Source of the DNA: Gordonia hongkongensis
GTDB lineage: Bacteria; Actinomycetota; Actinomycetes; Mycobacteriales; Mycobacteriaceae
NCBI RefSeq assembly: GCF_023078355.1
Contig: NZ_CP095552.1
Span: 1,798,001 to 1,862,000, forward strand
Length of the DNA: 64,000 bases
Direction: 5' to 3'
The notes beneath the pieces were generated by a model. The model ran no database searches. It was not told the origin of the DNA and saw only the letters and a program-made list of their open reading frames with translations. Within the stretch, counting starts at the first letter, position 1, and every line of letters begins with the position of its first letter. Of the stretch, positions 41,492-50,864 are shown one piece after another. A program made the position numbers and the translations under genes.

Positions 41492-42162
41492 GACATCATC
41501 CCGCGGTAGGCGGCCAGCGCAGGCCGAGGTTCGTCGTCGACGACGACCCGCCCCTCGTCGATGACGATGACGCGGTCGAAGTCGGCCAGGATGTCGAGAT
41601 CGTGGCTGACGACGACGAGTTGCTCGTCGAGGGTCGCGAACACGTCGGTGAGCATGCGGGTGTTGCGCAGGTCGAGCAGGGTGGTGGGTTCGTCGGCGAC
41701 GATGATCGCGGGGTCGGTCACGAACACCGACGCCAGGGCGAGGAGCTGCTTCTGCCCGCCGGAGAGCCGCTGGGCCGGATGGTCCGCGTGGTCGGCGAGG
41801 CCGAATCGGGCGAGCACCTCGCCGGCACGCTCGGCGCGCGCGGACTTGTCGAGATCGGTTCGACGAAGCGACAGTTCGATGTCCTCGCGGACCGTCGGCA
41901 TGATGATTTGACGGTCGGGGTCGGAGAAGATGAAGCCCACCCGGCGTCGGACCTCACGCTTGTTCTTCGCGACCGATAGCCCGTCGACGATGACGGTCCC
42001 GGAGTCGGGCACGACGAGCGCGTTGATCATCCGCGCCAGCGTCGACTTGCCGCTGCCGTTGGCGCCGACGATCCCGATCCGGTTCTCCGACAACGTCAGT
42101 GAGACCTCGCGCAGGACGACCCGGTCGCCGTAGGCGTGGGTGACATCGGTGAATTCGATCAT
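41488..42162 (-). CDS. bioM: Biotin ECF transporter ATP-binding protein BioM (EcfA)
   Basis: 224-residue ABC ATPase. Walker A GANGSGKST (about residue 34), a Q-loop region with DPDRQIIMPTVREDI in which the ECF-type Q-helix is recognisable, signature AQRLSGGQKQLLALASVF, Walker B IIVADEPTTLLD and the switch His in VVVSHDLD. ATG 42162 is the conserved start. Energises biotin uptake through BioN/BioY. It lies 23 bp after the bioY stop. Confidence 0.92.
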   Translation of the reverse strand: MIEFTDVTHAYGDRVVLREVSLTLSENRIGIVGANGSGKSTLARMINALVVPDSGTVIVDGLSVAKNKREVRRRVGFIFSDPDRQIIMPTVREDIELSLRRTDLDKSARAERAGEVLARFGLADHADHPAQRLSGGQKQLLALASVFVTDPAIIVADEPTTLLDLRNTRMLTDVFATLDEQLVVVSHDLDILADFDRVIVIDEGRVVVDDEPRPALAAYRGMMS

Positions 42163-42185
42163 CGCCGCTGGGGTGGGGCGGCTTC

Positions 42186-42824
42186 TCAGCCGGCCACGGT
42201 GCCGGATCGGCGCGCGCGCAACGGTTCGATGAGGCCCGGCCGGCCGCGGTGGACCTGGGCCGCGACCAGGGCCGCGATGACGCACTTGGCGATGTCGCCG
42301 GGGATGAACGAACCGTTGGTCGCGATGGCCGCCCACAGTGTCAGGTCGGTCCGCACCAGCAGGCCGAGCACCCCGCAGGCGTAGAGGACGACGATGCCGC
42401 CGAGCGCGTTGATGCCGATGCCCCACAGCACGCGATATTTCCCGGAGCCCGTCTTCCCGCCGGTCGAGACCATGAGTGCGGTCAGCACCCCGATGACGAT
42501 GACCGCCGGGAGGAACCCGATGAAGTATCCGGCCGTCGGGGAGGACAGCGCGGTGAGGCCGTTGCGTCCGCCCGAGAGGATCGGGAGTCCGGCGATCGCC
42601 AGCACCATGAAGATGACCACGGCCAGCGTGCCCTTCCGCGGGCCGAGGACCGCCCCGGCGAGGATGACCCCGAGCGACTGGAACGTGATCGGCACACCGC
42701 TGGTGCCGATGTTGATGGTCCCGGGCAGGCCGAGCGCGGCGATCAGCGCGGCGAACACGGCGGCCTGGGTGAGGTCGCCGATGCTCAGCGACCAGCGGTT
42801 GGGGGATTTCGGCGATGCAGTCAT
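42186..42824 (-). CDS. bioY: Biotin transporter substrate-binding protein BioY
   Basis: 212-residue S component that binds biotin in the membrane. Six hydrophobic helices; family motifs GTINIGTSGVPITFQSLGVILAGAVLGPRKG (cut, about 40-70), GRNGLTALSSPTAGYFIGF and the last helices with GSFIPGDIAKC. The ATG at 42824 (MTASPKSPNRW) was preferred to upstream codons, which would run into the guaA promoter region; GGAA lies 7 bp upstream. I found no recognisable BioQ-type operator in the 97 bp shared with guaA. Confidence 0.92.
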   Translation of the reverse strand: MTASPKSPNRWSLSIGDLTQAAVFAALIAALGLPGTINIGTSGVPITFQSLGVILAGAVLGPRKGTLAVVIFMVLAIAGLPILSGGRNGLTALSSPTAGYFIGFLPAVIVIGVLTALMVSTGGKTGSGKYRVLWGIGINALGGIVVLYACGVLGLLVRTDLTLWAAIATNGSFIPGDIAKCVIAALVAAQVHRGRPGLIEPLRARRSGTVAG

Positions 42825-42921
42825 GTCGATTCCGGAGTATTTCACGCGGCGGCGGCGCAGCCGCACCCACCGGGCGGGGTGACCAGGTATCGACGCCGGT
42901 CCGCCCACTAGACTCGGCCCG

Positions 42922-44532
42922 GTGACAGACACTTCTTCTGCGAACTCGTCCTCTCCCGAGGATTTCCTCGAGGGCCCGCGGCCGGTGCTCGTCGTCGACT
43001 TCGGCGCGCAGTACGCGCAGCTGATCGCGCGTCGGGTGCGGGAAGCGCGGATCTACTCGGAGGTGATCTCGCACGAGGCGCCGATCGCGGAGATCCAGGA
43101 GAAGGATCCGGTCGCGATCATCCTGTCGGGCGGACCGTCGTCGGTGTACGCGGAGGACGCGCCGGACCTCGATCCCGCCCTCTTCGACCTCGACGTCCCG
43201 GTCTTCGGCATCTGCTACGGCTTCCAGGCGATGGCGGACAAGCTGGGCGGCGAGGTGGCCAACACCGGCGGGCGCGAGTTCGGCCGGACGACGTTCACGA
43301 CCAACGGCGAAGGCGTTCTCCACCAAGGTCTCTCGGACACCCAGCCGGTCTGGATGAGCCACAACGACGCCGTCCAGTCCCCGCCGGAGGGGTTCACCGT
43401 CACCGGGTCGACGCCCGGCGCGCCGGTCGCATCCTTCGAGAACCTGAAGCGCCGGATGGCCGGTGTGCAGTACCACCCCGAGGTGCTGCACACACCGCAC
43501 GGCCAGCAGATCCTCACCCGTTTCCTGTACGAGATCGCCGGTCTCGAGGCCACCTGGACGGCGGCCAACATCGCCGACGCGCTGATCGACGCGGTCGCCG
43601 ACCAGATCGGTGACGGGCGGGCCATCTGCGGGCTCTCCGGCGGCGTGGATTCCGCGGTGGCCGCCGCGCTGGTGCAGCGCGCCATCGGCGATCGTCTGAC
43701 CTGTGTCTTCGTCGACCACGGTCTTCTGCGCGCCGGAGAACGCGAACAGGTACAGCACGATTTCGTCGGGGCGACCGGGGCGAAGCTGGTGACGGTCGAC
43801 GCCGCCGACACCTTCTTGCGTGAGCTGTCCGGCGTCAGCGACCCCGAGACCAAGCGCAAGATCATCGGCCGCGAGTTCATCCGGTCGTTCGAGGGTGCGG
43901 TCAGCGAGGTCCTCGGCGAGGAGGCCGAGGCGGGGGAGAAGGTCGACTTCCTCGTCCAGGGCACGTTGTACCCCGACGTCGTCGAGTCCGGCGGCGGCAG
44001 CGGCACCGCGAACATCAAAAGTCATCACAACGTCGGCGGTCTGCCCGACGACCTCGAGTTCAGTCTCGTGGAACCGCTGCGTCTGCTGTTCAAGGACGAG
44101 GTGCGTGCGGTCGGCCGCGAACTGGGGCTGCCCGAGGAGATCGTCGCCCGCCAGCCGTTCCCCGGGCCCGGCCTGGCGATCCGCATCGTCGGCGAGGTGA
44201 CCGGCGACCGACTGGAGACGCTGCGCAAGGCCGACCTGATCGCGCGCGAGGAACTGACCGCCGCCGGCCTCGACTCGCAGATCTGGCAGTGTCCGGTCGT
44301 GTTGCTGGCCGACGTGCGCAGTGTGGGCGTGCAGGGAGACGGCCGCACCTACGGCCACCCGATCGTGCTGCGCCCGGTGTCGAGCGAGGACGCGATGACC
44401 GCGGACTGGACGCGTGTGCCCTACGAGGTCCTCGAGATCATCTCCACCCGCATCACCAACGAGGTCGCCGAGGTCAACCGGGTGGTGCTCGACGTGACGA
44501 GCAAGCCGCCGGGCACCATCGAGTGGGAATGA
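42922..44532 (+). CDS. guaA: GMP synthase (glutamine-hydrolysing) GuaA
   Basis: Aminates XMP to GMP. 536 residues. Class I glutaminase domain (about 18-215): [20 protein letters not shown], nucleophile Cys98 in [10 protein letters not shown] and His in [11 protein letters not shown]. The ATP-pyrophosphatase domain has [15 protein letters not shown] (about 235), then [23 protein letters not shown] and the C-terminal dimerisation domain ending [12 protein letters not shown] start at 42922; TAGACT (42909-42914) ends 7 nt before it, so the mRNA is probably leaderless. Divergent from bioY; a strong terminator follows. Confidence 0.97.
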   Translation: MTDTSSANSSSPEDFLEGPRPVLVVDFGAQYAQLIARRVREARIYSEVISHEAPIAEIQEKDPVAIILSGGPSSVYAEDAPDLDPALFDLDVPVFGICYGFQAMADKLGGEVANTGGREFGRTTFTTNGEGVLHQGLSDTQPVWMSHNDAVQSPPEGFTVTGSTPGAPVASFENLKRRMAGVQYHPEVLHTPHGQQILTRFLYEIAGLEATWTAANIADALIDAVADQIGDGRAICGLSGGVDSAVAAALVQRAIGDRLTCVFVDHGLLRAGEREQVQHDFVGATGAKLVTVDAADTFLRELSGVSDPETKRKIIGREFIRSFEGAVSEVLGEEAEAGEKVDFLVQGTLYPDVVESGGGSGTANIKSHHNVGGLPDDLEFSLVEPLRLLFKDEVRAVGRELGLPEEIVARQPFPGPGLAIRIVGEVTGDRLETLRKADLIAREELTAAGLDSQIWQCPVVLLADVRSVGVQGDGRTYGHPIVLRPVSSEDAMTADWTRVPYEVLEIISTRITNEVAEVNRVVLDVTSKPPGTIEWE

Positions 44533-44536
44533 GCTG

Positions 44537-44576
44537 ACGAGAGCGGCCGGTGGCGTCTGCCACCGGCCGCTCTCGT
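44537..44576 (+). terminator. Terminator hairpin after guaA
   Basis: 18-bp perfect stem, arms 44537-44554 and 44559-44576, loop GTCT, beginning 4 bp after the guaA stop and 16 bp from the stop of the convergent small membrane protein. It probably serves both. Confidence 0.8.
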
Positions 44577-44592
44577 CTGCGCGTGCCGGGTC

Positions 44593-44823
44593 TCAGCGCC
44601 GGGAACGCGTGCCGGACACGATCAGCACGAGTCCGACCAGCAGCCCGATCCCGACGACGACCCATCCGAGGTCGGCGGCGTCGGGAAGCGCCGGCCCGTC
44701 GGCGAGCCCCCACCCGGCCACGGCAAGGGCGGCGAGTCCGAGCAGCCCCAGACCGGGAGCGCGATGGGTGGCGCCACAACCTCGGTCGTCATCGGTGCCG
44801 GAAGCGTTCATCTCAGTGCTCAT
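44593..44823 (-). CDS. Small two-helix membrane protein downstream of the PspC gene
   Basis: 76 residues with two hydrophobic helices, LGLLGLAALAVAGWGLA (about 25-41) and LGWVVVGIGLLVGLVLIVSG (about 52-71), and a basic end (TRSRR). The N-terminus has a short Asp-rich stretch. Its ATG overlaps the stop of the PspC/LiaF-like gene (ATGA), so it belongs to that operon. Function unknown; perhaps an accessory of the stress module. Confidence 0.7.
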   Translation of the reverse strand: MSTEMNASGTDDDRGCGATHRAPGLGLLGLAALAVAGWGLADGPALPDAADLGWVVVGIGLLVGLVLIVSGTRSRR

Positions 44824-46223
44824 CGCAGGACCTCTACCTCTCCCAATCCGGTGCGGGCCTCGATCTGCAGGACCGGGCCATCGGTGCCGTCACGTCCGCC
44901 GTCGAGCCCGGTGGGGCAGTTGTAGTCGCCGACACCGGTCTGGCAGTCGGCACGCACGTTCATCGTCTCCGGCACGTGGACCGTGATCTTGCCGACCCCG
45001 CTCTCGAGTCGTACGGTCCGGTCGGCGGTGAGTTCGACCGCGCGCAGGTCCAGGGCCATCTCGCCGATGCCGAGTGAGTACTCGGCCTGGATGTCGTTCT
45101 CGGTCAACGGCTTCCACTCGCGGTCACCGACCCCGCCGGGCGGCAGCGGGCCGGACAGGCCGTTGACCCCGGAGATCACGGTGGTGACGATGACCGCGGC
45201 ACCGAGAGAGACCGCGATGGGCGCCAGGCCCGTGCTGTGCTCGCCGGTGCGACGCTTGACGACGGCCGCGACGAGGAGTCCGGCTCCGATCACGGCGAGG
45301 GAGAGCGACAGGATGTGGGGGACGGTGAACCACTCGACACCCATCTGGTGCAGGCCCGCACCGATCGCACCCACGATGGTCGCCAGACCGACCACGATCA
45401 GGGTCAGCGGTGAGCGACGGTGCCGACGGACGGCCGGTTCGGCCGGGCGGGTCGGTTCGGGCAGATCCCAGGCGAACCGCGCCGCTCCCAACGGATCCCA
45501 CGCGGGTGGACTCGCCTCGAGTGGTTCGTTCTTCGACAGTTCGACTTCCGGCACCGGGGTGGCCGGGTGTTCGGTGGCCGGATTCCCGCCGATCGCGGAC
45601 GTGCCCGGTGCTTTGGTCATGGATACTCCTGGGGTCTGGGGGCCGTCCGTGGGGGTGACCGCGCCGGGGGCCGGGTGGCTCATCGCGCGCGGCACCCACC
45701 GTTCGAACTGCCCGGCCGCCGGTGGCGGGACGACGATGTCGGTGACCGCCGCGGTGTCGATGCTGGTACCGGCCGGTGGAGTCGGGGTCCGCAGGTACAG
45801 CAGGTACCAGCCGCCGAGCATCAGGATCGCGCCGACGAGCCCGCCCGAGCCCCAGGTGCGATTGGGGCCGAATGAGGTGACGATGACGATCGCGAGCACG
45901 ACCAGCAGGATCACCTGCGGATTCCCCAGGCCGTGCATCGAGTTGTGCGACGCGGTGTGACCGGCCCGGGGGGAATCGACACGGAGCGCATCGGCGCGGG
46001 CGCGTCCGGCGCCCGGGAACGCGACCCAGGCCGCGAGGTAGAGGATGAGTCCGCTGCCGCCGAAGAAGGCGGCCACCACGAACGCGACCTTCACCAGAGT
46101 CGGGTCGACGCGATACCGGGCGGCGATGCCGGTGCACACGCCGGCAATCGTCCGATCGTCGGGCCGATACGGACGGGTCGCCCACAGGCCCTGGATCTGC
46201 TGCTGGAACTCCTTGGTGTCCAT
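44820..46223 (-). CDS. PspC-domain / LiaF-like membrane protein, likely envelope-stress regulator (EsrI-like)
   Basis: 467 residues from ATG 46223; ATG 46232 is possible. PspC domain at about 18-75 (RTIAGVCTGIAARYRVDPTLVKVAFVVAAFFGG, cut; ILYLAAWVAFP). More transmembrane helices near 100-145 and 275-345, a Pro-rich linker, and a C-terminal LiaF/YvqF-like soluble domain (NDIQAEYSLGIGEMALDLRAV, LESGVGKITVHVPETM, GLGEVEVLR). Divergent from a PspC-domain kinase and its response regulator and close to guaA. The layout resembles EsrISR of Corynebacterium glutamicum, where this protein restrains the kinase. The role here is inferred. Confidence 0.82.
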   Translation of the reverse strand: MDTKEFQQQIQGLWATRPYRPDDRTIAGVCTGIAARYRVDPTLVKVAFVVAAFFGGSGLILYLAAWVAFPGAGRARADALRVDSPRAGHTASHNSMHGLGNPQVILLVVLAIVIVTSFGPNRTWGSGGLVGAILMLGGWYLLYLRTPTPPAGTSIDTAAVTDIVVPPPAAGQFERWVPRAMSHPAPGAVTPTDGPQTPGVSMTKAPGTSAIGGNPATEHPATPVPEVELSKNEPLEASPPAWDPLGAARFAWDLPEPTRPAEPAVRRHRRSPLTLIVVGLATIVGAIGAGLHQMGVEWFTVPHILSLSLAVIGAGLLVAAVVKRRTGEHSTGLAPIAVSLGAAVIVTTVISGVNGLSGPLPPGGVGDREWKPLTENDIQAEYSLGIGEMALDLRAVELTADRTVRLESGVGKITVHVPETMNVRADCQTGVGDYNCPTGLDGGRDGTDGPVLQIEARTGLGEVEVLR

Positions 46224-46405
46224 GACGATCATCGTGCCGCCCGTCCGGCCCCGGACACATCGGGTGATCCCCTGAATTGTCCCCCGGAGAATCCGCCAGG
46301 CCCGGGGGCGGCGGAGCGGACACACCCTGAGATCGCGGCGCATGAACCGGGGTTGACCCCGATGTCGCGAAGCCGATCGCATGGGACGATCGAGGAGTGA
46401 GTCGA

Positions 46406-47674
46406 ATGGAGGTCGAGCCGGTCCCGAAACTGGTGCGCCGCGACGGCGGCCGCGTCGTCGCCGGTGTCGCCGGCGGATTGGCCGATCATCTCGGGGTCGA
46501 GGTCTTCCGCGTGCGGATCGTCTTCGTGGTCCTGGCCGCGCTGGCCGGCGCCGGGGTCGCCGCCTACGGGCTGCTGTGGTTCTTCTGCCCGCAGGGCGAC
46601 GACACCGCGTCACCGGCACCGGGAGAGCGTCGTCAATCCCTCGGTCTGGCGATGGTCGGGCTGGTGGCCATGGGCGTGGTCGGATTCGCGGCGTCGGGGA
46701 CCCCGGCGGAGTACCTCATCCCGTTCGTCTTCATCGCGTTGGGCGCCGCCCTCGTGTGGCGCGAATTCGATACATCCCCGCGCGCACCCCGCACCCCACT
46801 GCGCACTTGGACGCGGTTGATCGGCGGCGTCGCGCTCGTTGTCGGCGGCCTCGTGGTCGTGGTGGTGGCCGGGGATCGCAGCTTCGGCGGTCTCAATTCC
46901 ACGATCCTCGCGGTCGGGGCGACCCTGATCGGCGTCGTCCTGTTGACCGTGCCCCTGTGGATGCGGATGCTGCGCACCATCAACGAGGAGCGCTCGGCCC
47001 GCATTCGCAACGCCGAGCGCGAGGAGATCGCCTCGCATCTGCACGACTCGGTCCTGCAGACCCTGGCCCTGATCCAGAAGAAGGCGGGCCGCCCCGAGGA
47101 GGTGGCACGCCTGGCCCGGAGTCAGGAACGCGAGCTGCGGGCCTGGCTGTTCGGCGACCCGGCCACCGAACGCGGCTCGCTCGCGGCCGCACTCCGGAGT
47201 GTCGGCGCCGAGGTCGAGGACGCCTACGGTATCGAGGTGGAGATCATCACCGTCGGCGATCTGCGTCCGGACAACACCCGGGACGCCAAACGCTGGTCGG
47301 CTCTCGTGGGGGCCACCCGCGAGGCGCTGGTCAACGCCGCCAAGCACTCCGGTGAACGCACCGTGGACGTGTACGGCGAGATCACCGACGACGAGGTCGA
47401 GGTGTATGTCCGTGACCGGGGAATCGGTTTCGACCCCGACGCCGTCGACGACGACCGCCAGGGCATCTCCCGGTCGATCCGCGCACGTGTGGAGAGGATG
47501 GGCGGCCGCGTGCGGATCACGTCGACCCCCGGGCGCGGGACGAACGTGGGTCTGATGATGCCGCGTGGTGACGGGGGATCGGGATCGATCGACGAGAGAG
47601 CGGACGACACCCGACGCTCTGCCGAGGTGACCGTCGACGCGGTCGCCCCGACCGACAACAGGAAGGCACGATGA
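46406..47674 (+). CDS. PspC-domain sensor histidine kinase (EsrS-like)
   Basis: 422 residues from ATG 46406, chosen because GAGGAG lies 8 bp upstream; a GTG at 46397 is inside that ribosome binding site. N-terminal PspC domain (about 8-62; GGRVVAGVAGGLADHLGVEVFRVRIVFVVLAAL cut), further membrane helices to about 190, then HisKA_3 dimerisation with the phospho-acceptor His in IASHLHDSVLQTL, and a HATPase_c domain (REALVNAAKHSG, DRGIGFDPD, GGRVRITSTPGRGTNVGL). It overlaps the response-regulator gene by ATGA. It senses cell-envelope stress by analogy. Confidence 0.88.
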   Translation: MEVEPVPKLVRRDGGRVVAGVAGGLADHLGVEVFRVRIVFVVLAALAGAGVAAYGLLWFFCPQGDDTASPAPGERRQSLGLAMVGLVAMGVVGFAASGTPAEYLIPFVFIALGAALVWREFDTSPRAPRTPLRTWTRLIGGVALVVGGLVVVVVAGDRSFGGLNSTILAVGATLIGVVLLTVPLWMRMLRTINEERSARIRNAEREEIASHLHDSVLQTLALIQKKAGRPEEVARLARSQERELRAWLFGDPATERGSLAAALRSVGAEVEDAYGIEVEIITVGDLRPDNTRDAKRWSALVGATREALVNAAKHSGERTVDVYGEITDDEVEVYVRDRGIGFDPDAVDDDRQGISRSIRARVERMGGRVRITSTPGRGTNVGLMMPRGDGGSGSIDERADDTRRSAEVTVDAVAPTDNRKAR

Positions 47675-48396
47675 CGCCGAGTTCCCCGAGTTCCGACCCG
47701 ACCGGCCCCGGTCCGGTGACCTTCTATCTCGTCGACGACCATGCGGTCTTCCGCTCCGGGGTCCGTGCCGAACTGGCCGACGAGCCGGGCCTGCGCGTCG
47801 TCGGCGAGGCGGGCACCGTACCCGAGGCAATCGACGGGATCGTGGCGGCGGCTCCCGATGTGGTCCTGCTCGACGTGCACATGCCGGCCGGCGGCGGGGT
47901 GGCGGTCCTGCGCGGGGTGCTCGATCGACTCGGATCGAACGGAACGGGTTCGAATGCAACGGGTTCGACACCGCCGGTCTTCCTGGCCCTGAGTGTGTCG
48001 GACGCGGCCGAGGATGTCATCGCGACCATCCGGGCCGGTGCCCGCGGTTACGTGACCAAGACGATCGCGGGCCCGGAACTCGCCGACGCGGTCCGCCGGG
48101 TCGCCGACGGCGACGCGGTGTTCAGCCCACGTCTCGCGGGTTTCGTCCTCGACTCGTTCACCGGAAAATCCTCGGCACCCGAACCGCCGCTCGACCCCGA
48201 ACTCGACTCGCTGACCAGGCGCGAACTGGAGGTGTTGCGCCTGCTGGCGCGCGGGTACACCTATCGGGAGATCGCCGAGGAGCTGTTCATCTCGATCAAG
48301 ACGGTCGAGACACATGCGTCGAACGTTTTGCGGAAGACCCAGCAGTCCAACCGCAATGCCCTCACCCGATGGGCGGCCACCCGTCACATCGGCTGA
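47671..48396 (+). CDS. NarL/LuxR-type response regulator (EsrR-like)
   Basis: 241 residues. Receiver domain (about 16-145): acidic pair in VDDHAVF, phospho-acceptor Asp in VVLLDVHMPAGGG (about residue 72), Lys in ARGYVTKTIAG. A LuxR helix-turn-helix closes it (about 172-235; LTRRELEVLRLLARGYTYREIAEELFISIKTVETHASNVLRK cut). A Gly/Ser/Asn/Thr insert (GSNGTGSNATGST, encoded by repeated GGTTCGAA-like bases) enlarges the loop before beta-4. Partner of the preceding kinase; convergent with the kinase gene downstream, 16 bp apart. Confidence 0.9.
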   Translation: MTPSSPSSDPTGPGPVTFYLVDDHAVFRSGVRAELADEPGLRVVGEAGTVPEAIDGIVAAAPDVVLLDVHMPAGGGVAVLRGVLDRLGSNGTGSNATGSTPPVFLALSVSDAAEDVIATIRAGARGYVTKTIAGPELADAVRRVADGDAVFSPRLAGFVLDSFTGKSSAPEPPLDPELDSLTRRELEVLRLLARGYTYREIAEELFISIKTVETHASNVLRKTQQSNRNALTRWAATRHIG

Positions 48397-48412
48397 CCGC
48401 AGCGGCGCCGGC

Positions 48413-49672
48413 TCAGCGCAACAGCGCGATCGCGAGTACGACGACGACCGCGAGCACGGCGAAGAACACGAAGATCGACACCGCCAGTGCCGTGCTCGAC
48501 GTGCCCGGCGCCGGCGGACCGGGGTTCGGTTGCCGGGATTCGGACGAGTACTGCTGGGAGGCAGGCGGTCTCGGCGTCGACGAATGTGGTTGCGGCGTCG
48601 ACATCAGGGTCGGGGACATGCCGCGACGTGTGTCCGGAAGGTCGCGGGAGCCGCGATCGGCGGACATCGTCGGGGCGTAGGGGGGCAGGGTGGCACCGGC
48701 CGGACGATGCGAACCGGTCGTCGACGACCGGCCGCCGCGCTGTGACCAGGTCGGCGTGCCCGCTCCGGGCCGGGTGATGAGGCCGGTCAGGACCTGGTCG
48801 CGGGTGCCTCGGGAACCGGCCGCGAACGAGGTGAGCATGTCTCGTGCCTGACTCATCGTCGGGCGTTTGGTCGGGCTCGGTTCCAGGAGGCGCAGCAGGA
48901 TCGGCTCGAGCTCGGCGGCATTCTGCATGGGATTGATGCGTGCGCGTGCGACCTTGTGTAGCAGCGCGATCGAGTTGTCGTCGACACCGAAGGGCGGCTG
49001 ACCCTCCACCATCGTGTAGACGGTCGCGCCCAGCGAGTAGACGTCCGAGGCCTCCTGCGGATCGGCGCCGCGCGCGACCTCGGGAGCGAAATACGCAGGC
49101 GTTCCGGTGATCACGCCGGTCTGGGTGAGAGTGACATCGTCCTTCGCCCGCGAGATCCCGAAGTCGGTGATCTTGACCAGGCCGGTCTGCCGTCCGCCCT
49201 CGGCGATGAGGATGTTGCCGGGCTTGATGTCGCGGTGCACGATCCCCGCGGCGTGGGCCTCGACCATCGCATCGGCCACCTGGGCGCCGATCTGGGCAGC
49301 CTCGGCGGGCGCGAGAGTCTTTGTGGTGTGCAAGATCTGGGCCACACTGCGGGAGGGTAGGTATTCCATGACCAGCCAGGGCTCACCCCGGTCGAGGGCG
49401 ACGTCGTGCATGGCGATCGCATTGCGGTGGGAGAGCTTCGCGGCGATCCGCCCCTCCCGCATGGCCCGCTTGCGCACGTTGTCGGCGGAGTCCTCGGTGA
49501 GGCCCTCGGTGGAGACGACCTGCTTGACGGCGACGTCACGGTCGAGGAGCTGGTCGCGGGCGAGCCACACGGTTCCCATGCCGCCGCCGCCGATGCGCGA
49601 CTTCAGACGGTACCGGCCGGCCACCAGGTACTGGGGACCCGGCGCATGGTGGGTTCCGGCGGTCGTCGACAT
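48413..49672 (-). CDS. Membrane Ser/Thr protein kinase (PknB-type) without sensor domain
   Basis: 419 residues. Kinase domain at about 18-285: GGGGMGTVWLARD, VAVKQV (ATP Lys), catalytic HRDIKPGNI, DFGISRAKD, activation loop GTPAYFAPEVARG and the YSLGATVYTMVEGQPPFG helix. A Pro/Ser/Thr-rich juxtamembrane region follows (about 290-390) and a single C-terminal helix (ALAVSIFVFFAVLAVVVVLAIAL) with only LLR after it, so nothing is exposed outside. It probably autophosphorylates and is recruited by other sensors. ATG 49672 matches the kinase N-terminus. Divergent from the radical SAM gene. Confidence 0.9.
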   Translation of the reverse strand: MSTTAGTHHAPGPQYLVAGRYRLKSRIGGGGMGTVWLARDQLLDRDVAVKQVVSTEGLTEDSADNVRKRAMREGRIAAKLSHRNAIAMHDVALDRGEPWLVMEYLPSRSVAQILHTTKTLAPAEAAQIGAQVADAMVEAHAAGIVHRDIKPGNILIAEGGRQTGLVKITDFGISRAKDDVTLTQTGVITGTPAYFAPEVARGADPQEASDVYSLGATVYTMVEGQPPFGVDDNSIALLHKVARARINPMQNAAELEPILLRLLEPSPTKRPTMSQARDMLTSFAAGSRGTRDQVLTGLITRPGAGTPTWSQRGGRSSTTGSHRPAGATLPPYAPTMSADRGSRDLPDTRRGMSPTLMSTPQPHSSTPRPPASQQYSSESRQPNPGPPAPGTSSTALAVSIFVFFAVLAVVVVLAIALLR

Positions 49673-49726
49673 ACGGAGATGATAGCGGCGAGGTCGACGC
49701 CGCGGGCACCGCACTTGACAGCCATC

Positions 49727-49742
49727 TCGTACGTATGTTCGA
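49727..49742. promoter_or_regulatory. LexA (SOS) box upstream of the radical SAM gene
   Basis: TCGTAC-GTAT-GTTCGA differs by one base from the mycobacterial/Gram-positive SOS consensus TCGAAC-N4-GTTCGA. It starts 24 bp before the ATG, downstream of a TTGACA (49715-49720), so LexA would block RNA polymerase. A matching -10 is not clear. The M. tuberculosis homologue Rv2578c is, as I recall, in the LexA regulon. Confidence 0.65.
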
Positions 49743-49750
49743 CTCCCATC

Positions 49751-50776
49751 ATGCGATGGTCGGATCAGGCGGTCGAGGTCGACGACGGGTCGCTCCCGGG
49801 GCTGAGCCGCTCGGGTCTGGTGCGGTCGGTGCGTACGCCCGATTTCGAGGGTGTCACATTCCACGAGGTGCTGGCCAAGAGTGCGCTCAACCGCGTGCCG
49901 GAGGCCTCGCAGCTCCCGTTTCAGTTCACGGTCAACACCTTTCGCGGGTGCACGCATGCCTGCCGCTACTGTTTCGCCCGTCCGACGCACGAGTACCTCG
50001 ACCTCGACGCGGGCACCGATTTCGACACCCAGGTCGTGGTGAAGCTCAACGTCGCGGCGGTGTTGCGCAAGGAACTCAAACGCCGGTCGTGGACCCGGGA
50101 GACGGTGGCGCTGGGCACCAACACGGACCCGTATCAGCGTGCCGAGGGGCGGTACCGACTCATGCCGGGCGTGATCTCCGCGCTCGCCGAGTCCCGGACG
50201 CCGTTCTCCATCCTGACCAAGGGCACCTTGATCCGTCGGGATCTTCCGCTGTTGCGTCAGGCTGCGGGGGAGGTCTCGGTCAGCGTCGGGATCTCGCTGG
50301 CGATCCTCGATCAGGACCTGCAGAAGAAGATCGAACCGGGGACGCCGTCGCCCCAGGCGCGGCTGTCGGTGATCCGCGATCTCGCCGATGCCGGCATCGC
50401 GCCGCATGTGATGGTGGCCCCCGTCATCCCGTACCTCACGGATTCGACCGCGCATCTCGACTCGTTGCTCGAGGCACTCGCCGAGGCGGGCGCGTCTGGT
50501 GTGACCGCGTTCCCGATGCATCTGCGATCCTCGACCAAGCCGTGGTTCCTCGAGTGGCTGGCGGAGGAGCATCCGGCGCTCATCCGCCGGTACCGGGGGC
50601 TCTACGGGCGTGGCGCCTATGTCACCCCGGAGTACTCCTCGTGGCTGCGTGACCGGATGAAGCCGCTCGTGCACCGGCATGGCCTGGCCGGTTCCGGCGG
50701 TCTCCGGCAATCGGGTCCCGACTCGCCGGCGACGGTGGCCGCGCCCGAGCTGCAGCACGCCCTCACCCTGTTCTGA
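49751..50776 (+). CDS. Rv2578c-family radical SAM protein
   Basis: 341 residues. The cluster motif is CTHACRYCFARPTHEYL (C-x3-C-x2-C near residue 75), which binds the [4Fe-4S] used to cleave S-adenosylmethionine; NTFRGCTHAC and ALGTNTDPYQRAEG (about 120) are typical of the spore-photoproduct-lyase-like subgroup. A C-terminal part with KPWFLEWLAEEHP follows. ATG 49751 has no good ribosome binding site. Substrate unknown; DNA or nucleotide repair is plausible from the SOS box and the neighbouring imuA'-imuB. The nearest enzyme of known function is a photoproduct lyase, but this does not prove that reaction. Confidence 0.88.
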   Translation: MRWSDQAVEVDDGSLPGLSRSGLVRSVRTPDFEGVTFHEVLAKSALNRVPEASQLPFQFTVNTFRGCTHACRYCFARPTHEYLDLDAGTDFDTQVVVKLNVAAVLRKELKRRSWTRETVALGTNTDPYQRAEGRYRLMPGVISALAESRTPFSILTKGTLIRRDLPLLRQAAGEVSVSVGISLAILDQDLQKKIEPGTPSPQARLSVIRDLADAGIAPHVMVAPVIPYLTDSTAHLDSLLEALAEAGASGVTAFPMHLRSSTKPWFLEWLAEEHPALIRRYRGLYGRGAYVTPEYSSWLRDRMKPLVHRHGLAGSGGLRQSGPDSPATVAAPELQHALTLF

Positions 50777-50864
50777 CCCGTGCCGTCCTGACCGCGCCCC
50801 TGAGCTGGGCTGTTTTCGGCGTGGATGCAAACATCCTGTGCTGCGCAACGGCTTTCGGCTTCGG

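Noticed and set aside
41488..44358. Minus-strand ORF of 956 codons that would extend bioM upstream through bioY and guaA
   Set aside because: The bioM start at 42162 is clear; the extension is antisense to guaA and out of frame with bioY.
48413..50848. Minus-strand extension of the Ser/Thr kinase into the radical SAM gene
   Set aside because: The kinase N-terminus is at 49672; the upstream part is an antisense shadow of the radical SAM gene.
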